Assembly: GCF_042652785.1 (NCBI RefSeq)
Contig: NZ_JBHSHD010000007.1
Coordinates: forward strand, 496,001-560,000
From: Dokdonella_A ginsengisoli
GTDB taxonomy: Bacteria > Pseudomonadota > Gammaproteobacteria > Xanthomonadales > Rhodanobacteraceae
DNA length: 64,000 nucleotides
Direction: 5' to 3'
Shown: in pieces, positions 38,955 to 46,577 of the stretch
Numbering within the stretch: the stretch's first letter is position 1
Layout: each line of letters opens with the position of its first letter
Notes under the pieces: model-generated
Seen by the model: only the letters and a program-made list of their open reading frames with translations
What the model was told of the DNA's origin: nothing
Databases searched by the model: none
Translations under genes and position numbers: made by a program

Positions 38955-38968
38955 CAAGAATGTTCTTG
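38955..38968. promoter_or_regulatory. Operator 1: CAAGAA-TG-TTCTTG
   Basis: A perfect six-base inverted repeat followed by GATATTAGA, in the divergent gap between the MFS gene and the repressor. It has a sister site 42 bases to the right. Confidence 0.7.
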
Positions 38969-38996
38969 GATATTAGACCGGACCGATCCATTTAAA

Positions 38997-39010
38997 CAAG
39001 CATGAACTTG
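38997..39010. promoter_or_regulatory. Operator 2: CAAGCATGAACTTG overlapping the repressor start codon
   Basis: It shares CAAGnATGnnCTTGGATA with operator 1 and overlaps the ATG at 39002. The 42-base spacing is four helical turns, as expected for cooperative binding. Autorepression is the simple reading. Confidence 0.65.
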
Positions 39011-39676
39011 GATAATAAATTCGATCAGGCCGCTGAGCGCATCCTGTTCCAGCTCAAGACGCGCGGGCCGCTGGGCACGTTGGCGCTGGCCGAGGTTCTG
39101 CAGCTGACCGGCGAAGCCGTGCGCCAGCAGGTGGTCAAGCTGCTCGACGCCGGCCTGATCGAGGGCGAGTCGGAGCGCGGCGGCGGCGCCGGACGGCCGC
39201 GCCAGCTGTGGAAGCTGACCGGCGCCGGCCACGCGCGCTTCCCCGACACGCATGCGCAGCTGGCGGTCGAGCTGATCCGCTCCGCCCGCGCGCTGTTCGG
39301 CGAGGCCGGCGTCGACCGCCTGATCGACGCACGGCGCGAAGACAGCCGCGCCGCCTACCTGCAGGCGATGGCCGGCGCGCGCACGCTCGGCGAGCGCGTG
39401 CGCCGGCTCGCCGCGATGCGCGAACGCGAGGGCTACATGGCGCGCGCGGAACGCGACGGCCGCGACTGGCTGCTGATCGAGGACCACTGCCCGATCTGCG
39501 CCGCCGCGCAGGTCTGCCAGGGCTTCTGCCGCGCCGAACTGGAACTGTTCCGCGAGGTGCTCGGCGACGGCGCGCAGGTCGTGCGCGAGCAGCACCTGCT
39601 CGCCGGCGCGCGCCGCTGCGTCTACCGCGTCGGTACGCGCCGCACGCTGGCGACGCCGCTGCGCGTCACCGCCTGA
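39002..39676 (+). CDS. Winged-helix repressor with C-terminal cysteine cluster (SufR/COG2345-like)
   Basis: 224 residues. The N-terminal winged helix spans about residues 8-75 (AERILFQLKTRGPLGTLALAEVLQLTGEAVRQQVVKLLDAGLI, with the wing GGGAGRPRQLWKLT). The C-terminal part has CPICAAAQVCQGFC (Cys-x2-Cys-x5-Cys-x3-Cys), a pattern found in COG2345 regulators such as SufR, where cysteines hold an iron-sulphur cluster. It is divergent from an MFS transporter and next to sodB, which suggests redox or iron sensing. There is no good Shine-Dalgarno sequence, and the start overlaps operator 2. Confidence 0.82.
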   Translation: MNLDNKFDQAAERILFQLKTRGPLGTLALAEVLQLTGEAVRQQVVKLLDAGLIEGESERGGGAGRPRQLWKLTGAGHARFPDTHAQLAVELIRSARALFGEAGVDRLIDARREDSRAAYLQAMAGARTLGERVRRLAAMREREGYMARAERDGRDWLLIEDHCPICAAAQVCQGFCRAELELFREVLGDGAQVVREQHLLAGARRCVYRVGTRRTLATPLRVTA

Positions 39677-39689
39677 GCCGCGCGAGCGG

Positions 39690-39905
39690 TCAGGGCTCGC
39701 TCCAGCGGAACACGTCGTCCACGCGCATGCCGAACGTGCGCGCGATGCGGAAGGCGAGCTCGAGCGAGGGCGCGTAACGGCCCGCCTCGAGCGCGATGAC
39801 GGTCTGCCGCGTGACGCCGCAGGCGTCGGCCAGCGCCTGCTGGGTCATCTCGCCGTGCTCGAAGCGCAGGCGGCGGATCTCGTTGGCGATCGGCGTTCCG
39901 CTCAT
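39690..39905 (-). CDS. Small XRE-family repressor (YozG-like)
   Basis: 71 residues, almost all helix-turn-helix: NEIRRLRFEHGEMTQQALADACGVTRQTVIALEAGRYAPSLELAFRIA (about residues 9-56), then FGMRVDDVFRW. This is the compact Cro/CI-type regulator usually encoded beside a small multi-pass membrane protein. Here that gene (39949-40575) is 43 bases upstream on the same strand, and an inverted repeat sits over the start of their shared transcript, so the regulator probably represses its own operon. Confidence 0.9.
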   Translation of the reverse strand: MSGTPIANEIRRLRFEHGEMTQQALADACGVTRQTVIALEAGRYAPSLELAFRIARTFGMRVDDVFRWSEP

Positions 39906-39948
39906 TGCTCGGCCCAGCCCCGCGGCACGGCCGTACCGGTGCGCGCGT

Positions 39949-40575
39949 TCAATGCCGGTCCTTCCAGTAGGCAAGCGCGCTGTAGGCGTACTCGAACAGC
40001 GTGCCGACGATCAGCGTGAGCACCAGCAGGTGGGCGAGCATCGGATGGCTGGCCCACTGCAGCCGCTCCGGCGGCGAGAAGCCGATCGTCACCGCGACGG
40101 CGACGACGCCGAAGGTGAGCGCGCCGCGGCCCCACTCCTGCGCCTTCGCCGCGATCTCGCGGTCGCGCTCGTCCTCCTGCACCCGCCCCTGCCAGCGCTG
40201 GCGCAGCACCGCGAACAGGATGAGCCAGGCGATGACCATCAGCGCGATCGTGCGGCCGACGCGCTGCGCGTCCGGGTTCTTCCACAGCGGCGGCCCCTGG
40301 AACGCCTCGGCGTGGACGAGCGCATAGGCGGCGATCACCGCGGTGAAGGCGAACGCGATCCAGGCGCGCCACTCGCCCGGCGCGATCGCCGTCTCGATGC
40401 CGTCCTGCGGCAGCCGCGACACCGCGATCAGCGAGGTCCACGACACCGTGATCAGCACCGCCACGCCGAGATTGCCGGCGTCGATGCCGAGCACGCGATC
40501 CGGCCCGGCCAGCAGCAGCCAGGTCGCACAGGCGCCGACCAGCAGCAGCGCGACGAACAGCCAGCGTTGACGCAT
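39949..40575 (-). CDS. Multi-pass membrane protein paired with XRE repressor
   Basis: 208 residues from the ATG at 40573-40575, with AAGGGG ahead. About six hydrophobic segments are visible, for example WLFVALLLVGACATWLLLAG, LGVAVLITVSWTSLIAV, WIAFAFTAVIAAYALV, IALMVIAWLILFAVL, LTFGVVAVAVTIGF and LLVLTLIVGTLFEYAY. It resembles DUF2178-type partners of small XRE repressors. Function unknown. It is the first gene of a two-gene operon with a well-defined promoter and operator upstream. Confidence 0.8.
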   Translation of the reverse strand: MRQRWLFVALLLVGACATWLLLAGPDRVLGIDAGNLGVAVLITVSWTSLIAVSRLPQDGIETAIAPGEWRAWIAFAFTAVIAAYALVHAEAFQGPPLWKNPDAQRVGRTIALMVIAWLILFAVLRQRWQGRVQEDERDREIAAKAQEWGRGALTFGVVAVAVTIGFSPPERLQWASHPMLAHLLVLTLIVGTLFEYAYSALAYWKDRH

Positions 40576-40588
40576 GATGTACCCCTTA

Positions 40589-40605
40589 GCGGACAAAATG
40601 TCCGC
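40589..40605 (-). promoter_or_regulatory. Operator GCGGACA-AAA-TGTCCGC for XRE repressor
   Basis: A perfect seven-base inverted repeat with a three-base spacer, directly downstream of the -10 box and 13 bases ahead of the membrane-protein start codon. Binding there would block transcription initiation. Confidence 0.75.
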
Positions 40606-40608
40606 TTT

Positions 40609-40636
40609 AGATTACATTTCGCTCCAGGCATGTCAA
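40609..40636 (-). promoter_or_regulatory. Sigma70 promoter of membrane protein/XRE operon
   Basis: On the minus strand TTGACA (40636-40631) is a perfect -35 box, followed after 16 bases by TAATCT (40614-40609). The -35 box is one arm of a second palindrome, ATGTCAA-N6-TTGACAT at 40630-40649. Confidence 0.75.
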
Positions 40637-40774
40637 GTATTTTTGACATTGCCTTGCCTTCCTGCCGGGCCGGCAGCATGTGCTTTCGCGATCTTCCATA
40701 GATCGCGAGAATCGCGAGGCGGCCATCCGCGGCCGCACTTTCCAACCCCCTGCGTGACAGATCCGGAGTCGTTG

Positions 40775-41644
40775 ATGCCCACCACCGTCCCCTCCCCGTA
40801 CGTGTTCGACGCCACCGAAGCCAACTTCGAGGCCGAGGTCGTCCAGGCGTCGTTCCAGCAGCCGGTGCTGGTCGACCTGTGGGCGACCTGGTGCGGACCG
40901 TGCAAGACCCTCGGACCGCTGCTGGAGAAGGTCGTCGACGAGTTCAACGGCGCGGTGCGCCTGGCGAAGATCGACTGCGACAAGGAGCAGGCGCTGGCTG
41001 CGTCGTTCGGCGTGCGCAGCATCCCGACGGTCGTGCTGCTGCGCGAAGGCCAGCTCGTCGACGGCTTCACCGGCGCGTTGCCGGAAAGCGCGATCCGCGA
41101 GTTCCTGTCCCGCCACGTGCAGCCGAACGCGCCGGCGGAAGACGCCGTCGCGGCGGCGCCGGCCGTGCAGGAGACGCCGGAACAGGCGATCGCGCGCATC
41201 CAGCAGGAGATCGCCGCGGAGCCGGACCGGGCCGAGCTGAAGCTCGACCTCGCCGTGGCGCAGATGCAGGTCGGCAACGCCGCCGCGGCGGAGGCCGAAC
41301 TCGACGCGCTGCCGGCCAACCTCGCCGCGGACGACCGCGCGCGGCGCCTGCGCGGCCAGCTCGATTTCGCCCGTGCGCTGAAGGATGCGCCGCCGGCCGC
41401 CGAACTCGCCGCGCGCATCGAGCGCGACCCGCACGACCACGCCGCGCGCGACCTGCTCGGCGTGCGCCTGCTGATCCAGGGCGACACCGCGGCCGCGCTG
41501 GAGCAGTTCCTCGCCGTGCTGAAGGCCGACCGCACCTGGAACGACGATCAGGCGAAGAAGCGCCTGATCGCCGCGTTCGCGGTGATCGACGACGAGGACC
41601 TGGTTGGCACCTACCGCCGCAAGATGTCGTCGCTGCTGTTCTGA
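40775..41644 (+). CDS. cnoX: Thioredoxin/TPR chaperedoxin CnoX (YbbN)
   Basis: 289 residues with GGAG ahead of the ATG. The N-terminal thioredoxin domain (about 10-115) has the full redox motif WCGPC (Cys40, Cys43) and cis-proline SIPTVVLL. The C-terminal part is a TPR-like helical array (AIARIQQEIAAEPDRAELKLDLAVAQMQVGNAAAAEAEL). E. coli CnoX (YbbN) protects substrates from over-oxidation and passes them to GroEL, but has lost the first Cys of the CxxC pair; the intact WCGPC here suggests real thiol-disulphide activity. Single-gene unit, convergent with the MFS gene (13 bases). Confidence 0.9.
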   Translation: MPTTVPSPYVFDATEANFEAEVVQASFQQPVLVDLWATWCGPCKTLGPLLEKVVDEFNGAVRLAKIDCDKEQALAASFGVRSIPTVVLLREGQLVDGFTGALPESAIREFLSRHVQPNAPAEDAVAAAPAVQETPEQAIARIQQEIAAEPDRAELKLDLAVAQMQVGNAAAAEAELDALPANLAADDRARRLRGQLDFARALKDAPPAAELAARIERDPHDHAARDLLGVRLLIQGDTAAALEQFLAVLKADRTWNDDQAKKRLIAAFAVIDDEDLVGTYRRKMSSLLF

Positions 41645-41657
41645 GAGCCGGCGGGGC

Positions 41658-42923
41658 TCAGGTTCGCGCCGTGCCGGCCGTGCCGCGCAGCGCGAACCGC
41701 ATCAGCAGGCCGATCACCACGAACAGCACCGCCGCGCTCAGCGCCAGCGACCAATGGATGCCGATGCGCGCGCCGACCAGGCCGACGGTGACGCCGCTGA
41801 ACATGCGCATGCCGAGCGCGAACATGTTGTACACGCCGATCGCGCGGCCGCGCATCTCCGCCGGCGCGTCCAGCTGCACCAGGGTCTGCGCCATCGCGTT
41901 GAACGACAGTTCGACGAAGCCGGCGACGAACAGCAGCACCAGCGCGAACGTGTAGTCCGCGATCAGCGCGAAGCCGGCCAGCGCCACGCACCAGATCATC
42001 GCCAGCACGCAGGCGGTGCGCGCACGCGGCTGCAGCAGGCTGCGGCTTTCGAGCACGAAGCCGGCGGTCAGCGCGCCGGCCGCGTCGGCGGCGAGCAGCA
42101 TGCTGTAGGAGAAGTCGGCGTGGGCGTGGCCGAGGTCGTGCGCGTAGCCGGGCATCTGCGCCTGGTACGCGTTGCCGATGAACAGCGAGGCGCAGCCGGC
42201 GAGCAGGGTCATCGCCATGATCACGCGGTGCTGCGCGATCTCGTGCAGCGCGCGCCAGATGTCGCCGAGGCTGCGCACCGCGCGCGTCGCCACGACTGCG
42301 CCGGCGGCACGGAACTTCGGCCCGTACGGCGCGACCGCGAGCCACAGGATGAACGGCAGATACAGCAGCGCGTTGACCAGGATGCCGAGATTGGGCCCCA
42401 GCCACAGCAGCAGGCCGCCGCCGATGCCCGGCCCCATCAGCAGGCCGAGCTGGCGTGCGGTCGCGTTCAGGCGCACCGCGCTCTGCAGGTGTTCGCGCCC
42501 GACGATGTCGTGCAGCAGCAGCTGCGAGGGCGGTCCCCACAGCACGCCGGCCAGGCCGTGCACGATCAGCAGCACCGCCGCGTGCCAGACCTGCAGCGTC
42601 CCGGTGATGAACAGCACGCCCCACAGGATCGACACACCCATGAACAGCGTCATGCCGATCTGGATCATGCGGCGCGGGTCGTAGCGATCGGCGAGCGAGC
42701 CGGAGTAGACCGAGAACAGCAGGAACGGAAGCCAGTGCGAGACGACGGCGAAACCGCCGAGCGCGGGCGACTTGAAGTGCTCGAAGATCACCCAGTAGCT
42801 GATCACGTGCTCGATGTTGTCGGCCATCATCGCCAGGGCCGACAGCAGGAAGTACGCGCGGAAACCGGGGTGGCGCAGCGCCGCGAAGGCGACGGGGGCC
42901 GGCTGGGAAGCGGAAGCGTTCAT
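41658..42923 (-). CDS. MFS exporter, EntS-like
   Basis: 421 residues from the ATG at 42921-42923, with AAAGGA upstream. About twelve hydrophobic helices are present. MFS-type loops include GSLADRYDPRRMIQIG (helix 2-3 loop), LHDIVGREHLQSAVRLNATARQLGLLMGPGIGG, and DAPAEMRGRAIGVYNMFALGMR in the second half. It resembles the enterobactin exporter EntS and related DHA3 transporters. The substrate is unknown; no siderophore genes are nearby. Confidence 0.87.
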   Translation of the reverse strand: MNASASQPAPVAFAALRHPGFRAYFLLSALAMMADNIEHVISYWVIFEHFKSPALGGFAVVSHWLPFLLFSVYSGSLADRYDPRRMIQIGMTLFMGVSILWGVLFITGTLQVWHAAVLLIVHGLAGVLWGPPSQLLLHDIVGREHLQSAVRLNATARQLGLLMGPGIGGGLLLWLGPNLGILVNALLYLPFILWLAVAPYGPKFRAAGAVVATRAVRSLGDIWRALHEIAQHRVIMAMTLLAGCASLFIGNAYQAQMPGYAHDLGHAHADFSYSMLLAADAAGALTAGFVLESRSLLQPRARTACVLAMIWCVALAGFALIADYTFALVLLFVAGFVELSFNAMAQTLVQLDAPAEMRGRAIGVYNMFALGMRMFSGVTVGLVGARIGIHWSLALSAAVLFVVIGLLMRFALRGTAGTART

Positions 42924-43156
42924 GGAGTTCCTTTCAATTCCGGTCAAGCGACAGCGCCTCGCGCATCGCCGGGGCGATGACACGATGAGTCCGGCAACAC
43001 CGGAAACGGTTGGCGCGTTGGTTGACGTGAACGCTTACGGCGGCCGCGGTGTCCGCGGCGCGCGGCAATGATAAGGGCGTGCCGGCGAAGGCGGCAAGGC
43101 GCCGGCGGCACGACGCGTTCTTGTACGCTGTGGCTCCCGCCTTCGCGCCGATCGCC

Positions 43157-43648
43157 ATGACGCCCGCCCGCCTGCGCCGCTTCATGAACCTGTGGCCGCC
43201 GTTCCTGTTCGCCGGCATCCGCGTGCTGGAGATCGCCGGCGACTGGCGCCACGCGCGCGTGGCGCTGCGCCGGCACTGGTACAACCGCAACTACGTCGGC
43301 ACGCACTTCGGCGGCAGCCTGTTCGCGATGACCGATCCGTTCTGGATGATCCTGACGATGCAGTGCCTGGGCCGCGAGTACATCGTCTGGGACAAGGCCG
43401 GCGAGATCGAATTCGTCGCGCCGGGCCGCGCCGACGTGTTCGCCGACTTCCGCATCGACGAGGCGATGCTGGCGGAGATCCGCGCCGCCACCGCGAACGG
43501 CGAGAAATACCTGCGCTGGTGCGAGACGCCGGTCGTCACCGCGAACGGCGAGGTGATCGCGCGCGTGCGCAAGCAGATCTATGTGCGGCGCAAGCGCGAG
43601 GCGTCCGCGCCGCGCACGGATGGCGCCACACGGGACGACGCCTCGTGA
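43157..43648 (+). CDS. DUF4442 hot-dog thioesterase-like protein
   Basis: 163 residues from the ATG at 43157. LMNLWPPFLFAGIRV-like start, then VALRRHWYNRNYVGTHFGGSLFAMTDPFWMILTMQCLG, the DUF4442 core with its conserved N-x-x-G-T-x-x-G block. The family has a hot-dog fold and is thought to act on acyl-CoA or acyl-ACP thioesters. The stop overlaps the start of the next gene (TGATG at 43646-43650), so the two are coupled. Confidence 0.85.
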   Translation: MTPARLRRFMNLWPPFLFAGIRVLEIAGDWRHARVALRRHWYNRNYVGTHFGGSLFAMTDPFWMILTMQCLGREYIVWDKAGEIEFVAPGRADVFADFRIDEAMLAEIRAATANGEKYLRWCETPVVTANGEVIARVRKQIYVRRKREASAPRTDGATRDDAS

Positions 43649-44559
43649 TGAGAAAGCTCGCGCGCGTCCTGCCGCAGGCCTGGCGCAACCGGCTGCGCGC
43701 CTGGCAGCTGCGCGGCATGGCCGCATGGCGAGACCGCGCCGAGGCGGCGCAGGCGCCGCTGCAGGAGACCGCCGTGCACTGCCGCTTCTGCGGCACCGCC
43801 GGCGCGCGCCATCGCGTGCTCGGCGACGTGCCGCTGACCCATCCGGGGCCGTTCCGGCAGAACGCGTACCGCCTGCTCCACTGCAATGTCTGCGACGTCG
43901 TCCATCTCGATCCCGAGCCCGGCGCGGCGGACCTGTCCACCTTGTACGAAGACTCCGTCCAGTTCAGCGACGAGACGTATTCCGGCGACGCACAGGCGTT
44001 GCGCGTGCTGGAAGGCTACGGCCGCCGCCTCGATCGCCTGGGCCTCGTGCCGGACGCGGGACAGGCGCTGCTGGAAGTCGGCGCCGGGCTGGCGTGGATA
44101 TCGCGCGCCTGCAAGCAGCGCCGCGACGGCGTGCACACCGTCGCGCAGGACGTCAGCGGCGAATGCGCGGCGCGCTGCCCGTGGGTCGACCACTACCACG
44201 TCGGACCGCTCCGCTCGCTGCCCTCCGAGCGCCGCTTCGCGCTCGCCTCGATGACCCACGTGATCGAGCACCTGACCGATCCGGCCGCGATGCTCGCCGA
44301 ACTCCATGCGCGCCTGCTGCCCGGCGGCAAGGTGTACGTGACCGCGCCGCATCGCCCGCCGCTGTGGCGCGCCGGCGACGGCATCCGCCCGTGGCTGCGC
44401 TACGAATACCTGCACGTGCCGGCGCACGTCGCCTATCTGTCGCGGACCTGGTTCGAGCGGGTCGCCGCCGGGCTCGGCTTCGAGCTGGTCGGCTGGGACA
44501 CCTCGCACGACGGCCACCAGGTGCTGGAAGCCGTGCTGCGCAAGCGCGAGGAGGCGTAG
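43648..44559 (+). CDS. Class I SAM-dependent methyltransferase with N-terminal zinc ribbon
   Basis: 303 residues. A CxxC pair (HCRFCGTAG, about residues 48-51) and a second (HCNVCD, about 79-82) suggest a zinc ribbon. The Rossmann part has LLEVGAGLAWISR (motif I) and SMTHVIEHLTDPAAMLAELHARLLPGGKVYV (motifs II-III). It resembles methyltransferase-12-type enzymes of cell-surface sugar or lipid pathways. The substrate is unknown. It is coupled to the upstream DUF4442 gene. Confidence 0.85.
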   Translation: MRKLARVLPQAWRNRLRAWQLRGMAAWRDRAEAAQAPLQETAVHCRFCGTAGARHRVLGDVPLTHPGPFRQNAYRLLHCNVCDVVHLDPEPGAADLSTLYEDSVQFSDETYSGDAQALRVLEGYGRRLDRLGLVPDAGQALLEVGAGLAWISRACKQRRDGVHTVAQDVSGECAARCPWVDHYHVGPLRSLPSERRFALASMTHVIEHLTDPAAMLAELHARLLPGGKVYVTAPHRPPLWRAGDGIRPWLRYEYLHVPAHVAYLSRTWFERVAAGLGFELVGWDTSHDGHQVLEAVLRKREEA

Positions 44560-44730
44560 CCTGCGCGCACTCCGCGGCCGCCCGCTGCCGCAGAATCCGG
44601 AACAGGGCAGCGCCGGATCGGCATTGCGCCGCCGCGCACGATCTCCCGCCCGGCGCGGCGTCGCACGGCGTCCGGTGGCGATCCCCGCGGCGCCTCGGCA
44701 GAATGGGCCGATCCTTTTGCGGAAGTCCCC

Positions 44731-45921
44731 GTGAACACACCAGCCGACGAATCCGCGGTTCCCCCCGGCGCCGAGGCGGCCGCGAACGAGAAAGCGCAGC
44801 CGGCCAGCGTCGCCGAAGTGCTCGGCAGCGTGCACACGACCAACTTCCCGGACCTGCTGCGCCAGCTCGGCGGCTGTCTGCTCGTGAGCACCTACCAGGC
44901 CGGCAAGCTGGTGATCCTGCGGCCCGACGGCGCCTCGATCAACACGCACTTCCGCACCTTCAACCGGCCGATGGGCATGGCCGCCGACGGCGAGCGGCTG
45001 GCGCTGGGCGCGGCGATCGAGATCGCCGAATTCCGCAACATGCCGGCGGTGGCCAAGCGCCTGCAGAACCCGCCGCGCCACGACGCGGTGTACCTGGCGC
45101 GGCGCGGCCACATCACCGGCGCGATCGACATCCACGAGATGGCCTGGGACAAGCACGGCGACCTGTGGTTCGTGAACACGCTGTTCTCCTGCCTGTGCAC
45201 GCTGGATGCGAAATCCAGCTTCGTGCCGCGCTGGCGGCCGCGCTTCGTCTCGCACTACGCGCCGGAGGACCGCTGCCACCTCAACGGCCTGGCGATGCAG
45301 GGCGGCAAGCCGCGCTACCTGACCGCGCTGGGCGAGACCAACGAGCCGCAGGGCTGGCGCAAGAACAAGCGCGACGGCGGCATCCTCATCGACATGGCCA
45401 CCGACAAGGTGATCGCGCGCGGCCTGTCGATGCCGCACTCGCCGCGCTGGTACGACGATCGCCTGTGGGTGCTCGAATCCGGCCGCGGCGCGCTGGTCAC
45501 CATCGATCCGAAGACCGGCGAGAAGAAGGACGTCGCACGCGTGCCCGGCTTCGCGCGCGGACTCGACTTCATCGGCCCGGTCGCCTTCATCGGCCTGTCG
45601 CAGCTGCGCGAGACCAACGCGTTCACCGACATCGAGATCACCGAGGCGAATGCCGACCGCCAGAGCGGCGTGTGGGCGGTGCACATCGGCACGGGCAACA
45701 CCATCGGCCTGCTGAAGTTCACCGGCGGCGTGCAGGAGATCTTCGCCGTGCAGGCGCTGCCCGGCGTGCTGTTCCCCGAGGTCATCCACGAAGGCGAGTT
45801 CCTCCATTCCTCCTACGCACTGCCGGACGAGGCGCTGCGCGAGGTCGGCTTCTCGCCGCAGCCGGCGGCGGCCGCCACCGGCTCCGCCTACGCGGCGGAC
45901 GCGCCGCAGGCCGAAGCGTGA
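44731..45921 (+). CDS. TIGR03032 family protein
   Basis: 396 residues from a GTG with GGAAG eight bases upstream. Family text: GGCLLVSTYQAGKLVILRPDG, FNRPMGMAADGERLALG, HITGAIDIHEMAWDKHGDLWFVNTLFSCLC, and LPGVLFPEVIHEGEFLHSSYALPDEAL. The repeating pattern suggests a beta-propeller. TIGR03032 proteins are found near polysaccharide and TPR genes; no reaction is known. The stop overlaps the next gene's GTG as GTGA (45918-45921). Confidence 0.85.
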   Translation: MNTPADESAVPPGAEAAANEKAQPASVAEVLGSVHTTNFPDLLRQLGGCLLVSTYQAGKLVILRPDGASINTHFRTFNRPMGMAADGERLALGAAIEIAEFRNMPAVAKRLQNPPRHDAVYLARRGHITGAIDIHEMAWDKHGDLWFVNTLFSCLCTLDAKSSFVPRWRPRFVSHYAPEDRCHLNGLAMQGGKPRYLTALGETNEPQGWRKNKRDGGILIDMATDKVIARGLSMPHSPRWYDDRLWVLESGRGALVTIDPKTGEKKDVARVPGFARGLDFIGPVAFIGLSQLRETNAFTDIEITEANADRQSGVWAVHIGTGNTIGLLKFTGGVQEIFAVQALPGVLFPEVIHEGEFLHSSYALPDEALREVGFSPQPAAAATGSAYAADAPQAEA

Positions 45922-46421
45922 GCGCGGCGGCCGGCTTCCGCCTGGTGGTCGACTGGCAGGCGATGCGGCCGGCCGACGCCGAGGCGATCCGTGCGTTCTG
46001 GCGCGACGAGCGCGCGCTGACCGACGAGGCGCAGATGGACGAGCGCCTGAAGCAGGTCGTGCTGCACGCGCTCGACGGCGACGGCCGCCTCGCCGGCGTC
46101 TGCACCGCGGTGGCGGCGACGCCGCCCCCGCTCGGCCAGCCGCTGTACTTCTGGCGCTGCTTCGTCGGCGCGCGCTGGCGCTCGACGCCGCTGGTGATGT
46201 CGCTGCTGAAGCGCTCGTGCACCGTGCTGGAGGACTACGCGGCGGCGAACGGGCACCCGTGCATCGGCATCCTGCTCGAGCTGGAGAACGCGCGCTTCCG
46301 CGACAAGGGCCGCGCCGCGGTGTGGTGGAATCCGCGCTTCACCTACGTCGGCCGCAGCGCGCGCGGACTGGACCTGCGCGTGCACTACTTCAAGGGCGCA
46401 CGGCTGAAGCCGCCGGCCTAG
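45918..46421 (+). CDS. GNAT-like acyltransferase domain protein
   Basis: 167 residues from a GTG overlapping the TIGR03032 stop. RPADAEAIRAFWRDERAL, then LAGVCTAVAATPPPLGQPLYFWRCFVGARWRSTPLVMSLLKRSCTVLEDYAA, reads like a divergent GNAT fold (beta hairpin, acyl-CoA loop and helix). No confident family. Tight coupling to the TIGR03032 gene suggests a shared pathway. Confidence 0.6.
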   Translation: MSAAAGFRLVVDWQAMRPADAEAIRAFWRDERALTDEAQMDERLKQVVLHALDGDGRLAGVCTAVAATPPPLGQPLYFWRCFVGARWRSTPLVMSLLKRSCTVLEDYAAANGHPCIGILLELENARFRDKGRAAVWWNPRFTYVGRSARGLDLRVHYFKGARLKPPA

Positions 46422-46577
46422 CGGGCGCGCCGCCCCCGATCCGCTGCCGCGCACTGGAAAGATCGCCGGATTTGTGCAGGTCCGGGCCGGGTTCATCCGG
46501 CCTAGACTGAATCGTTTCGGCGAGCAGGGGCTGGCCGAGAATCCTCCGCACGCGCGGAACCCTTGGGGGGAGTCACC

